From assembly GCA_006503535.1 (NCBI GenBank), contig QYRS01000002.1:4216001-4280000 (forward strand): a DNA stretch of 64,000 bases, given 5' to 3'. This stretch comes from Arthrinium phaeospermum. Lineage: Eukaryota > Ascomycota > Sordariomycetes > Amphisphaeriales > Apiosporaceae. The position numbers were made by a program, and so were the translations under genes. Below the pieces are notes generated by a model, which worked only from the letters and a program-made list of their open reading frames with translations, had not been told where the DNA came from and did no database searches. Positions 33,623 to 45,690 of this stretch are shown here, piece after piece. Numbering within the stretch: the stretch's first letter is position 1; every line of letters starts with the position of its first letter.

Positions 33623-35447
33623 ATGGCCCATCAGCCTAATCCCGCCTTTGCAAAGCTCGTCGTCTCCAGAATAGCAAATGGTACCGACGATGGCGTCGAC
33701 AAGAACCCCGACGGGTTGCCTGTCAGCTTCACCCCACACACACTCTACATCCTGGAGTCTGTCTCGTTATCTCTCTCGACCATCAGCGTCTTCGCCGCCC
33801 TGGTCGCCTTTACTGGTTCGTGAGGATGCGACGGAGCTTTCGACAAGAGTAGGTCTTGTTCCCCGCCGGACTCGTTGTCCGGCCCCGTCCGCCCATGGCT
33901 AACATTGTGCTCTTTAGTTTGATCATGTTACTGATCCAGAGTGACATGATGAAGGCGTTTTGGTTGATGTTATGTCCCATCGTCTACTTTATCCAGGGGA
34001 CCCCGTGGACACATCGGACACCTTGTGCCAAGTGAGCGCGTTCTTTCTCACCTCCGCCATCGAGGCCTCCGACATCGCGGTCCTCATGGTCGCCATCCAT
34101 TCGGCACTGTTCATTCTCAGGCCGCAGCGGTCTGGCGGTGAAAACGGCCTTTATCCCTACCGGCGGTACGCGTATGCCGCCTGGTTCGTTATCCCCTTAA
34201 TCCTGGCCGCCATTGTGCCCATTACCGGGCAGCGATACGTGAATACCGGTCCGCATTGCTATCTGCCGGTGCAGCCGCTGTGGTACCGCATGGCGTTGAG
34301 CTGGGTCCCGCGGTATATCATCTTTGCCGTCATCATCTGCACCTACTCGGGCTTATATCTTTCCTCGGGTTTCGCTTCTACCGGCTGCAGCTGGATCAAA
34401 GACGCGCCAGCACCAACACCGCGCCGTCGAATTTCAGGAGCCATGTCAAGTGCATGACGCGAGCCCGCGAGCCGCCACCGACTCCGACCCTAACTTCTCA
34501 CGGTCTTCTAGGCCCTTCTCCGCCGCGGTCGGCCGCCGACCAGCAACCTGAGTATCGAGAGCGCCACCAGTCTATTACGTCCACCGTCAGCACCTCAAGC
34601 TCGACGACAGAGCGCCTCACATGACGCAGCTGCGAAAAAGCCAGAGCGAGCCAGTGCCTTGGAATTGGGTGGAATCGGACTTCCAGGCCCTGTCCCACCC
34701 TCAGACGCGGCAGTTCGGTCTAGACTCGGCCTCCTACCCGTTTCTTTCGCCCTCGACGCAGGAATTACACCGCCAGAACCCGTGCTGCGGGATGCCCCGA
34801 AAGAAGAGGGACTCGAGATGGACCATCCAGACACGCCCTGGCAACAGCGCAGTGGAGGGGCTGACCGCTCCGCACGTAACCCCTCCTGGCCGCTGCGCAA
34901 CGGTGGATCCTCCACACAACCATTTACCCGGCCCGCAAATTTAACCTCGTCATCGTCCATCCATGACCCAGTCTGTCACTGAGGATGCGCTGTACCAGTC
35001 GCGGATGAAGATGCGTAAGCAGCTCCGCCTTTTGTTCGTCTACCCTGATGTACATCATCACGTGGATCGCGCCCTTCGTCGCACATCTGGACGACAGCCG
35101 ACCCCGAGCACCAGGAGCAGCCTTTTGGTCTCTTGCTCACGAGTGTGGCAAGCCTCTGCATCGGCGCCGCCGTGGACTGCTGCTTCTTCTCGTCGTGGGA
35201 GCAGCCCTGGCTGCACCTTCAAGGGGGTTTTATTGAGGGGTTCGCCAGAAGAGTTAGTTTCGGTACACATAAAAAGACCATGGGCCGAACGAGGGAAGAA
35301 CAACTACGGGACGCCAGCGCGGCGCTGGATCGCCGAAACCAAGAGAATGCCGAGCGCGAGGCCGCAGCGGCTTTACAGGGGGAACGGTCGGCACCACGCG
35401 CAAGGGAGTGGTGGGATACTCTCGACGAAGAGGAAATCGGCATGTGA
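33623..35447 (+). CDS. Git3-type G protein-coupled receptor, frameshifted
   Basis: This matches fungal seven-TM receptors with the Git3 domain (Gpr1/GprC/GprD-type nutrient sensors signalling through a Galpha-cAMP route at the plasma membrane). The N-terminus has 'TLYILESVSLSLSTISVFAA' as TM1. A 69-bp intron (33849-33917) joins 'RRSFRQ' to 'LIMLLIQSDMMKAFW' (TM2). TM3 to TM5 blocks are 'SAFFLTSAIEASDIAVLMVA', 'YAYAAWFVIPLILAAIVPIT' and 'RYIIFAVIICTYSGLYL'. A long variable third intracellular loop precedes 'ALYQSRMKMRKQLRLLFVYP' (TM6) and 'LTSVASLCIGAAVDCCFFSS' (TM7). The tail ends 'WWDTLDEEEIGM'. Frame changes are needed near 33803 (T run), 33998 (G run), 34363, within the loop, and near 35046 and 35102. 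The ligand is unknown; sugars or amino acids are family guesses. Confidence 0.82.
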
Positions 35448-35968
35448 GGTGGGACGGGGGTATTTAGGGAACAAAGGGGGAGATATTACTGGGATCTCAC
35501 AAACCTTTGCATTTTCTTGCATTGAAAAAGGGGGAAGGAAGGGGAGCATTTACACTTAGCGGGCGTTTACAGCGGCATACGGCTCATCGCAGCATCATGG
35601 GGCTGAAGCATAAGAGCGGCGTCTGGCACATCATAACGACTTTACGACTGCTATTTAGGAAGATACCACACCATTTGCATGGGGCACATGGAATTATTGC
35701 ATACACACATACTCGGGCGGCATCACGACACCTCATCTATACGGGGGCATAATATATACCAAATCTATTCGAGAACAACCTCGACACACACTTATAACGC
35801 CTTCCTGTCTTCTACCATGCTGATGTGAGACATTTCGTAGTATACAGAATTTACGATGAATGGCCCACGGGTGTGCCTTGTCCCAACAGCCACTCATGTC
35901 TATTGTGGTACCGCCACCAAGACCCAAAAATCAAAGAGAATTGAATACCGACATTGTTGCCGTTTCAT
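35448..35968. other. Convergent intergenic region
   Basis: 3' flanks of the GPCR and glutamine amidotransferase genes. Nothing else was seen. Confidence 0.5.
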
Positions 35969-36829
35969 CTATTCCCGCAGGAACCGGAGGAACGCCCGCG
36001 CAATGGCGACGCCGTCGTGAGCGTTGGCGACACGGCTCATGGCGTCCTCGAAGACGCCGTCGGGGAGGATGCCGCCCTTGTGGCGCATCTCGAGGATCTC
36101 GCGCACCATGTCCTCGGTGAACTCGGGGTGGCCCTGCAGGGCGATCATGCGCCGGGGGACGTACATGGCCTGCGTGGCGCAGACGTCGGTGTGGGCCAGG
36201 GGGATGGTGCCCTGGGGGTACTCGTGGATGATGTCGCGGTGCATGTGGTGGATTTTCTGGGGGTTGAGAAAGTTTCCGTTAGCTACTATATGTTTCTTCT
36301 TTTCTGTGAGGGAGAAGAGAGGGAGAGAAGAAACGTACCAGGGTCTCGCCGCCAAAGATCCGCTTGCCCTCGTCCGTGAGGGCCATGTCGACGACGCTGA
36401 GCTCCCAGCCCCGGTCGCTGCGGCCGACGGGTGCGCCCATGGCGCGCCCGCGATCTGGTGGCCGAAGCAGACGCCGATGACGCGGACGGGGCGCGGCCGT
36501 CCTCTCTAGCAGGCTGCTCGAGCAGGCGCTTCGTGTAGGCGACGAGCCGCAGGATCCACTCGTCGTTCTCGAAGGCCGAGTGCTTGGAGCCCGTGATGAG
36601 GACCGCGTCCAGCGTCTCGGGGGTCCGGGTAGGACGAGAGGTCGTGGACGACGTCGTGGGAGGACAGGGCCAGCTGCGACTCGAGCGGCTCGGGGCTGCA
36701 GGCTTGGCGGAAGAGGTGCGCGAAGACGCTGCCGTAGGTGCCGTACTTGGCCAGAACGCCGGGGACGGGCGTGTCGGCTTCGAGGATGGCGGAGGAGGGC
36801 CGTTGGGCGGGGGTTGCTTCGGAGCCCAT
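35969..36829 (-). CDS. Class I glutamine amidotransferase-like protein, frameshifted
   Basis: The start is taken at ATG 36829 ('MGSEATPAQRPSSAILEADT'); the frame continues upstream but without family features. Blocks in order: 'VLAKYGTYGSVFAHLF', 'LDAVLITGSKHSAFENDEWI', the nucleophile elbow 'VIGVCFGHQIAGRAMGAPVG' (Cys of G-x-C-x-G), then across an 82-bp intron (36257-36338) 'ETLKIHHMHRDIIHEYPQGT', and 'YVPRRMIALQGHPEFTEDMV' with the His-x-Glu pair of the triad. The end is 'AIARAFLRFLRE'. This is the stand-alone GATase1 type found widely in fungi and resembling GMP-synthase amidotransferase domains; its acceptor substrate is unknown, and activity as a glutamine or gamma-glutamyl hydrolase is possible. 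At least three frame changes occur between about 36420 and 36640, in C and GC runs. Confidence 0.85.
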
Positions 36830-38120
36830 GTTGTTTGGCGTGCGTGCGTTTGTTATAGGGGAGTTGCGGAAGGTTGCGATGTCGGTGCTTTGAGGCACGA
36901 ATTGGTGCGAGCAGATAGATACCAAAGGATGGGCGTATATGCAACTGGATACCTCCAACGATGATGAACAGAACAAGAAATCACTTGTACATATAGAGAG
37001 TGTGAAAAAAGCGCTCAATTGGTGTTCTTGTGACTTTTTCAATCCGTCCTCCCTGGCAATCAGCAAAAACGCCTTGATTTCCCAGTGTCTATCTTGCCAG
37101 CCGCTATCTGGGATGGGATGCGATCACGCTGGGACTTTGCCCCGCACCGTTACGCCACCGGCGCGGGGCCCGGAGGGTCCTTTGCGAGTAGCGCCCATTT
37201 AGTTGGTAGGCACGTATCTGGCACTAACGCTGTGGAAGTCGACACGAGTCAGTAGGGTGCCGACTGCCCCCCGCGCAGGTAACCAGCCACGAAGGAAGAG
37301 AAAAAGATATGTTGCGAGGATCGCGGGGATGCTTCAATAGAGGATGATGGATGATGGTATGGGCGGGAGCTGAAAGATGGGGAATGGGGGAATTGGCATC
37401 GGAAATCGGCAGGTAGGTCAGCATGTGATTTGATGTGGGCAGGTGGCGCGTACCTGCCGTCCAACTGACAGGTCTCAGCCTCCGTAAGCGAGCTGACATC
37501 GGACCGGGGGACCGGCTAGGCAAGGACCGAATGAGCAAAAGGAAATACCAATCCGGCATTGCGACGGCCAGGTTTCATCGTTTTTCTTTTGCCAGTCGCT
37601 TGGGGCTGGTCGAATAGTGTGGATGTCTGATGATTCACCTAGGTGAGCTGGTGAGGCGAGTTGGGCACTTCAAATGGCAGTCACGGTCTGCACCGCAGCA
37701 ATATGGATGCACTTAGCAAACGTCTGGACAATAGTAATTGAGTTCTGGTTTGTCGGCCCGCAACTCTTCCTTGCGGCTCACCATATCCCGTATACGAGTA
37801 ATGCCATTGCCGATCAAACACACATACGAACGGTTTCGTCGCTGCTAGTCCGCCCTCGGATGAGAGCCGACGGGACGATCAGTCAACACTTGAGGATGCA
37901 ATCAGGCAGAATGAGGTGTATGAGAATGAGATTGATACACTATCAGGCTATGAAACAGAGACTAGTTAGCAGCTACCTACGGACTGTGTGCTCCATCGCA
38001 GTATTTATCCTGCTGTTCAAACCCAGCGTCTTTGCATTCTTTCCTTACTTGGTATTTCATCTTTCTTCCTCTTTCGAAATCAGTCTACGTCGAAGAAGCT
38101 CACTTGCTTCCCGAGGAAGT
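36830..38120. other. Intergenic region
   Basis: Lies between the GATase start and the MFS stop, both on the minus strand. It holds the GATase promoter and the MFS 3' flank. No additional gene was recognised. Confidence 0.5.
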
Positions 38121-39955
38121 TCAAATCGACGGATCCCTCACTTTGCCATCGAGCCTCAGGATGGAATTGCCCCACATCCACCACACAGCCGCGACGGCCA
38201 TGGCGAGAAAGATCTGGGTGATGCCCATGCCAAGCGCCACCGACTTGAGGCCGTCCGCGGCCCAGATGGCATTGGGGAGACCCGAAATGAAAGCCCCGGT
38301 GACAAGATTTCGCCAACAAATGAGACCACCGTTCATATCGGCTGTATTGCGCAGGCCTATGGTAAGATTGGAAGATGTGTATGCCGCCGATCGTTGGATC
38401 ATGGGCCGGGCCGTCGACTCGAGACACATGACGCCTATTGCTAAAAGCCCCAGCAGAAACGAGACGGCCGGCAAGCTCAGCTTCGAACCGGCGGCGCCCA
38501 CTACAGCGATCACCACCTGACTCTGGCCGCCCGAGACGTATAGGCCGAACCCGAGAAGGCCAATGGAAACGAGCACCGTGGCGACGCCAATCAGACCCAC
38601 GTGGACTTTGGGGGTGAAGCGCTTCAAGAAGTAGCCGGTGCCCAGCGCTCCAATTATGCCGGGAGCTAGAAGGGCCGGTCCTGTCATCAGAGCACCGACG
38701 GCTCCAGTGGAGGCCATGTACGGCATAACGCTGAAAAGCATGGAAAGCGAGCTTGCGAACTCCAGAGGGCGGCCTGAGGAAGCACGGTGACGACGAAGAG
38801 CAGGAAGACCGTAGGCGCGACCGTGGCGCGGGGGACCTGCAGAGCCAATGTGAGTTTTGTGCCGCGCGTTTCGTACGACCAGGGCTTCATGGTGTCCATG
38901 ATCTCTTGATGGCATCCACGCTCAGGTTAATGGTGGGGAACTTGGCTTGCCCTTGGCCATCAAGCGGTGAGCCTGCTCCAGCTACTTGGTCAAATGCGGT
39001 CTCGGGGGCGGCGAATATCACCAGCAGCACGCCGATCGCCAGAAACGCGTTCAGAATCTGGTATTGGACAGCAAACCCCGTGGAACCGGCCGAGGCAACA
39101 CCGCCGAGCAGCGGCCCTCCCCATGTCGTGGCGACCGAGATGACATTAGAAATTATGATCCGAGGCTCCAACTCGTGCTCCTGTTCGATGTGTTAGCAAC
39201 CCGTCATCATCTCCAGCGTGACGTGTCGGAGCGCTGCTTACGAAGAATGTGTCCTGGAAAGAGCCGAGGACCAGGCTTTCGAACACGCCCCATCCGATGC
39301 CCTGGAACACTCGCGACGCCATGTTTTGGCCGTAGCTATCCACCACCTGCGAGCCCCAAACCACACCGATCCAAATGAATGTCGTGGCAGCCAGATAGAC
39401 CGGCCGCTTCCCGTACAGTTTCGCCACGACGAGGCCGCTGTCATGTAGACAAGAGCCAGATAGTTGAGGTTCTTCCTCCACATGGGCCAATTCTGCGCGC
39501 AATGTCAGATGCTATCTCGGGTAATTCCACGAAGCAAGGGGGCAACTCACGTAAGGGTCCTCAGGATCGTCGCTAGGCTGCGGTATCAACTCCACCCGCG
39601 CGAACCGTCCCGTGCCGTACTTGATGCTGCGTTTCGAGACCCAGCTCGTCAACGATAGTCGCTTGGTCGAGGCGGTCATGGGCCGGTAGTCTTCTTTGGA
39701 GATGGGCCTGGGCGGCCGATCTGCCGATTTGCTAATCGGTAATTGCGTGATTACGTCCTGCTCTTCGTCGCCCACCAGCGTCCCGGGATGCGCTGTACTG
39801 CTGGCCCTCCTCGAAGACGCCACGCTCGACGGACGACTGGAGTATGGGGTATAGGAGCTGTACTGCTCCGGTTGAGTATAAGCCTCGGCAGTGGGTGGCT
39901 GGTACGTCCTCGGAGGCGGCGCGAAGCCGTTCGCTTCTCGATCCGTGTCGGCCAT
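38121..39955 (-). CDS. MFS transporter (DHA1-like), frameshifted
   Basis: A major facilitator with a long cytosolic, Ser/Tyr-rich N-terminus from ATG 39955 ('MADTDREANGFAPPPRTYQP'). The motif 'DDPEDPYNWPMWRK' just before TM1 is typical of fungal drug:proton antiporter-like proteins. Introns lie at 39493-39550 (GTGAGT...CAG) and 39181-39241 (GTAAGC...CAG). Recognisable segments include 'NLNYLALVYMTA', 'LVVAKLYGKRPVYLAATTFI', 'MASRVFQGIGWGVFESLVLG', 'QYQILNAFLAIGVLLVIFAA' and a C-terminal half with 'GALGTGYFLKRFTPKVHVGL' and a last helix near 'AVAAVWWMWGNSI'. Frame changes occur near 39440, 38905 and 38770, each explicable by loss of one G from a short G run. The substrate cannot be inferred; location is plasma membrane or an organelle. 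Confidence 0.83.
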
Positions 39956-42900
39956 GGTAATTATTCTTCCCCCCCTCTCGGTTCTTGCCGCACTGTTGAA
40001 TTAGATGAAATAAGGAAAAGGCCGGGCTGTATTCCAACCGAGTTGGCCGGCGTGCAAACGAAGGGATCGGGGAAGATCGACTTTCCCCAGGAAAAAATGA
40101 AGCGATTAAATTATAATATATTTCGTCAAGAAGATAAGACCGCCGGGGCCAAGAAAGGAATGCAAGGAAACGGCGAGACACTATTATGAGACGACCATGC
40201 GGTTTACAGTAGGACTGTCGTAGAGGCTCTTCAAAACACCAACCAAGGATGATGTTTGCAGAAATTCCTTTTTACCGGCTGCCGCTTCTGCATCATGGGG
40301 GCAACATTGGAGGAAAAGCTTAGGAGGTCAGAGAGGCGTCTGCTGTCATCCTTTTTCCTCTTGGACCTCCGATCTCCCTCTTGCCCTCCAGGACAAGGGC
40401 AGGGTGGGATTTGCGGTTGACAGCCCTGCAACATGGCGAGCGAACCGGTGGGTGGGGTCGGGATCATCCCTGTCGACGATCATACTTGAGAGCTGCAACC
40501 TGGAGGTCAGGGTGGGTTTTTGGCCGCTGGCGGCGTTACAGGAGATCATAGCAGAGCCCTAGTATGTGCCAAGTGCCTAAACTTGGGTTCGGGGGTTTGC
40601 ATAACCAAGGCTCGTGAGCCGTGACTCGGGAGCCCCAGTGGTCATTTTCACTCGCATCTTCCTGGTGGGAAGAGGCTGAAACACGTGCGGGGTGGATGAG
40701 CTGTCGATGCTCGAGATTGGCAGACTTTCATCACATCTCTTTGGGACGACAGGACAGACAACAAGGCGACGATATTTGTCAAGAAAGGGATTTGAGATAG
40801 AACAAAGTCAAGGCGACAGCTGTAGAGGTCTCTCAATTGCCTATACAGACGCTCGAGCCTATACGCATCGCCAATCGCCATTTATACGCCGCGGCTGAAT
40901 GCCTGGCAGCTGGGGCTCACGGTCCAATTGGTTTTCAGGCTTGTATGTACGACTCAAGCATAACCGGCATGAAGCTTCAGCATTGCCGCGACGGAGGCTT
41001 AGATGGTTTCCGGTGAATCGAACCTCACAACTCGAACCGATCTATATTCATTGCTGGGGCGGACAGTTTTTTATTTCCGAGAAACTTTATTCACTGGCCT
41101 TGGACGTATGTACGACTCAAGCATAACCGGCATGAAGCTTCAGCATTGCCGCGACGGAGGCTTAGATGGTTTCCGGTGAATCGAACCTCACAACTCGAAC
41201 CGATCTATATTCATTGCTGGGGCGGACAGTTTTTTATTTCCGAGAAACTTTATTCACTGGCCTTGGACGCAGGTCATACGCAGAAGCATGCCAAATGCTG
41301 AAGAAGCCTTGACTAGGGGCCAAGAGCTATGCGCGCCTGTCGGTAACTATCCGCGCCGAAGGGGACGCTGTATACTACCTACTATTTAATAAGTTGATCA
41401 GCCGCTTGGAACACCAAACTCTTGCGTATGCGCCCAGGTCAAGATGTGATGCGCCTCCATACACGTATGTATTCACACACACACCACACACCCAAACGAA
41501 AGTGACGTGTCCACCTGGACTAATGGGCAGGTGTTGCAGTTTGTTGCAGATCTCCATTGTCTCAAGGGATGGATGTCGGGGGTCTGGGGGGTGTGCCTGG
41601 TCGGAGCCGGGGGTCACGGCCAAAAGCGAGCAGGGAATTTATTCGCGGGCGCGTTCGTTCGCCCACTTTTAAGTCGTCTGATTACATGACGAGAGAGATG
41701 CACGGGAGAGACGAGCCGCACTATCTCCCTTCAATTCCCTGGCTGGTAGGGATGGACCAGCCTGGAGTGTTTGCGATTGGCTTGTTAGCACACCCGCAGC
41801 CCACCGTATTTGAACCCACCACTCCTCCTCCCATCGCATAACACACAGACAGCCGTTTCTGCTGCTGTCACGATCTCTCCCTCTCTTTCTCACTTGTCAA
41901 GAACTGTCCGTCGCCCGTCACGTCCACGCAAGGTGAATGTTTGACAGCCTAGACCACGCGGACCACATTTGCCTAATGGAGGAGCCGCGCCGTGCTCTAG
42001 AGGTTGCGATTGGCGCCGCAGACTCTCTCGCCTCGCCTCTGGCTCTGGATGCTCACTCATCGCACGGGTCTCGTTCGCTCCGTCAGTTGGACTCCTCCGG
42101 GCTCCGGCTCCCGGACAACGTTGCGTTTGATTCACCGATGCTCATCGATTGACTATTGTAGTTTCCCTCCTAGAAAGAAACCATCTATTTCCTTCTTTGC
42201 TTCTCGGTGCATCCGCGCCCAGGTTACCGGTGATGTCGCAATCAACCGTCTCGCCAAGAAGAGCCCCAGCTGTCAGTCTTGCATCAGCGAGCCACCCCGA
42301 ATACCACCGAAGAACCTGTCTTCTCTTCTCTGGGGCTGGGGGGCTCGCCTGTTCCGTAAACGGCCCAGGCACCGGGGATTGCCATCACATGCGTCTCCGG
42401 TCAAGCCGCGAACTGGGTTTTGCGTTCCATCGCTCGCACGGCATACCGGTGTTTGGGTTGCATTTTCAACGACGGATGGTAGGTTCGGGCTATATGCTAC
42501 CACTTATTGAATCCGCAACCGGGGGGCTTATCACATCACATTATCAGGGGAAACGAAGGAGGCAGGGTGGAGGAGGAGGAGAACGGAGCACCGTTGACGT
42601 CTCGAAACCAAACAAGTACTTTTTTTTTTGTTCGCTCGGTAAGATTTCTATTCGTACGACTGCACACACGTCCGGCGTCCGTACCATAGTTCTCGGCTAA
42701 AAACAGCAGCGCTGCCAAGAAACTTTTGGAATCCGTGCGTGCACGAAACTGGTAAAGATGCCTGGTCTTAAGAAGGTCTATTGATCTGGAGGGGACGCCT
42801 ATTGGTGAAATATAGACGAAACGTCTCCTGTGCGTGCACTATGCAACCCACCCAGCAACTCCTCTAGCCCCTTCCGCCGGAGTGCCTGCTCCTCGTACAT

Positions 42901-42990
42901 CCATCTATGACCGCCGTTCAATCTATTCCGGACCATTGTCCGCCAGCCGAAACATCGTCTCTGCCTTTTTGAGTTCGTTCATCCATTTCA
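39956..42990. other. 3 kb intergenic region
   Basis: The MFS promoter occupies the left part. It holds the 2 x 163-bp duplication and several frames with no recognisable protein character. Confidence 0.5.
40943..41268. repeat. Perfect tandem duplication, 2 x 163 bp
   Basis: Bases 40943-41105 and 41106-41268 are identical by eye, each starting GTATGTACGACTCAAGC and ending CTGGCCTTGGAC. The flanks diverge at once. Confidence 0.95.
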
Positions 42991-43425
42991 TCAGCCGTCC
43001 CATTCGTGATAACCCCGCGACCCCGTCGAATAGACGTACGCCACGGCGAGCGGCACGAGCAGCGCGCCCCGGACGGTCTCGAACACACCCACGGCCGACG
43101 AGCGCACGCACGCCCAGGCCATCCAGACCAGGGCCCGGACCAGGGCCCAGGCGCCGCAGCTTTGGTTGTGGTAGGCCAGGAAGAGCAGCCGGCGGACAAG
43201 GGCGGCGTAGTAGCTGTGGTGATGGTTGTTGCCAAAGGAGGTCGGGTGTTGCTGATACTGCTGCTGCTGGACTGCTTGCCACGGCGTGATGCCAAATACT
43301 TCTGTAGGGTCACAATGGGGGAGTAAGTTACTTTGGCCACGCAAGCCTAGATTGGAGGTAAGTAGGAAAGGTAGACAGGTTAGTAGAAAAGATGAGCCGG
43401 AGCCCCGTGCAAATGCAGCTCGCAT
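42991..43425 (-). CDS. Possible small membrane protein, 144 aa
   Basis: A frame with a true ATG at 43425. The first 30 residues are signal-like ('FLLTCLPFLLTSNLGL'), the middle is Gln/His-rich, and the C-terminal half has two hydrophobic stretches ('ALVRALVWMAWACVRSSAVG' and 'ALLVPLAVAYVY'). A splice-acceptor-like CCCTACAG at about 43303 just before 'VFGITPWQAV' suggests that the true 5' exon could be different. I recognise no family. The opposite strand is also open, so this is a tentative call based on the hydrophobic pattern. Confidence 0.35.
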   Translation of the reverse strand: MRAAFARGSGSSFLLTCLPFLLTSNLGLRGQSNLLPHCDPTEVFGITPWQAVQQQQYQQHPTSFGNNHHHSYYAALVRRLLFLAYHNQSCGAWALVRALVWMAWACVRSSAVGVFETVRGALLVPLAVAYVYSTGSRGYHEWDG

Positions 43426-43692
43426 TCGTTGATCGGACCACGCTCGAGCTCATGTTTGTTGGTTATTAAGCCGGCCTCTCCTGATGCACAATATGAAATC
43501 ACTCCTCCCGTCTCTTGCGGTCATAGCGTGCCGGCGCTCATTGGTGACGCTTCGGACGGGCGATTTGCGCCGTGACTGATCGCCTTTCTGTACCTGCCCC
43601 AATCGACAATCGGGTTCTTTGCCTTGGACGCTTTCGCCGGAAGGGACAAGAGGCACACCCCGCTGCGAGGTTCCATCTGGCTTGGAGAAACT

Positions 43693-44686
43693 TCACACGG
43701 ATGCAATCACAACTGCTTTACCTGCTGTGTGGACAACCTGGTGCCCCTTTGACTTTTCCACGTTGAGAAGAAGCTGGTTAGTACGGATCAGCAGCTCTGC
43801 GATATCACAGTCAGTTATCTCGGCCTCCCAAATAAACCCTGTGCTTCAATGCTCCAGCGGGTTGGGATGACCTACCCTCAAATTCGAGTTTGTAAGAAAT
43901 GGCCGGATCGTCGTCGGCCGCCACCAGGACGGGAGCCTGCTCGTCGGTCTTCTCGATAACCCGCATCCTCAATCCGCAGTTCTGTTTCGAGTCCGCCCAG
44001 AGAATAGCCGAGTCGTCCAGGACACTGTTGCTGCCATTCTCTCCCGTAGAGTGCTGCCCCTGAGCCGGCGTCGGCGTAGGTGCCGCCGCCTCGCTGGCCA
44101 GCCACGGCCGCCACACCCGGATCACGCCATCCGTCATATTGACGGCGTCGATGATGAGCTTCCGCTTGGGCTCGACCTTGACCAGGTTGGTGACGGTGAC
44201 GAGCTGCGAGAAGAGCTCGCCGGCGTCGAGGTGGACGTCGTGGCTCGGCAGGTCGACGGGCAGCGGCTGCGCGACGCCCTCGACGACGGCGCGCTTCGGG
44301 TACCGCGACCGGGGCCGGCGGTCGTCCTCCTGCTGCACGGGGCGGAAGCGCGAGTAGAGGGCGTTCATGCCGGCCAGGGTCGGGTCCTTGCCACCACCCG
44401 AAACGCCGGCGGACTCGGCCGCCAGCCCCGGCGTGCCCACGTAGTCGCAGAACAGGTAGGGGGTCGAGATCTTGACGGTGGGGTGGTAGCACTCGAGGAT
44501 GATCTCGTGGTCCTGTAGGCCCAGGGCCTCGACGAGGCGCGCGTAGTGCAGGCGCGCGACCAGGCCGTGGAAGCGGCGGCAGACGCCGGCGAGGGCCAGC
44601 ACTTTGCGGGTCGGGATGGACTCCAGGACGTGGATGAGGACTTCGCTCGGCAGGGAGTCGAGCGTCAGAGGGGGGGAGCTCGCCAT
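43693..44686 (-). CDS. F-box protein, 304 aa
   Basis: CDS is complement(join(43693..43796,43876..44686)). Residues about 8-50 form an F-box ('LDSLPSEVLIHVLESIPTRK' then 'VLALAGVCRRFHGLVARLHY'), which would bind Skp1 in an SCF ubiquitin ligase. The rest is a substrate-side region with no LRR, WD or kelch repeats that I can see; it resembles uncharacterised fungal F-box proteins whose middle reads like a galactose-binding-type beta domain ('RKLIIDAVNMTDGVIRVWRP'). The 79-bp intron restores the family-like end 'LLIRTNQLLLNVEK ... GKAVVIASV'; unspliced, the frame would run into unrelated sequence. No frame damage is visible. The degradation target is unknown. Confidence 0.82.
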
Positions 44687-45690
44687 GCTGACTTAATGAA
44701 ACGAACCCTTTTTAAAAGAGAACACGAATGCGAACAGGGGGCTAAAGAAACCCGAATGTTCGTTGGGCGGGTGGGCGAACTAGAATCAGCTTGGCAGGCT
44801 GGGGCGCGGTATATGCTTATGTACCCAGATGGTGGCCCTGGTTCTCTTGACAACGCCGATGTTGCAACTGGTCCCGAACTGAATTGGGTAGGTAGGTAAG
44901 GGATTGGTAGACCCCTGAAGAGGCTGACTGTATCTGCAGATTCGGTCTGGCGAACTGCTCTAGACCGTGGAGCAGCCTATAGGATAGAAGCAATTTCTCG
45001 CGCCGTAAAAGCCAAAACCTCATACGGCCGTGATACGACGCTGGCTGGGCCGACGAAGCTTAGCTTGCTGATGGCACAAGATTCTCCGGCGGGCAGTAAC
45101 TTGGCTATCCGATGCGAGGTCAGCGGTTGCCCTGTTCAGCGTCAGGTGCACGACCGAGTCGGGCTGACTCAGAGTCCTTCCTTGTCGGGAAAGATGAAAG
45201 TGTTCCTGATTGATGACTACCGGGAATTTGCAGACCCGACTTGTACTTCCGTATTTGGTCGTTCCAGGAAAGTCGGGTAGTGGATAGTGAGGATGATGAT
45301 TGAGTGCTACCTGCGGTATAGCGAATATGGTATGTATGCGAAGTCCCGAAGACGCAAAAGGGGAAGATATCAAATGTCGCGACTCAAATATGTATTTGAT
45401 GGATGAGCAAAGCAAGTCAGGGTATGTCCAGGCAGTGACTGCTGCCTTCGCGTGAGGTCATTTGGGGTTTGGTGGGGTTGGAGGGGTACAGGTACCCGCT
45501 GAGCGCCCAATGTTGGAGATACAGTGGGCATGGGCACTGACAGACAGAGATGCAGTACGGAGTATGTGAGATCAGCATTCCCAAACAACGACACGCCCAT
45601 TCATTTGACAGAACCTACACTGCGAAATGTGTTTTACTATATTCGAAAATTCTTTGTTCATTGCCCATGATACTGGCTGGGTACTGAAGG
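44687..45690. other. Intergenic region
   Basis: F-box gene promoter and SDR gene 3' flank. It contains one TACGGAGTA element (45556-45564). No gene was seen. Confidence 0.5.

Noticed and set aside
40943..41268. tRNA T-loop-like GGTTCGATT on the minus strand in each 163-bp copy
   Set aside because: The stem would be only four pairs with a wrong loop size, and no A-box, anticodon arm or acceptor stem fits around it.
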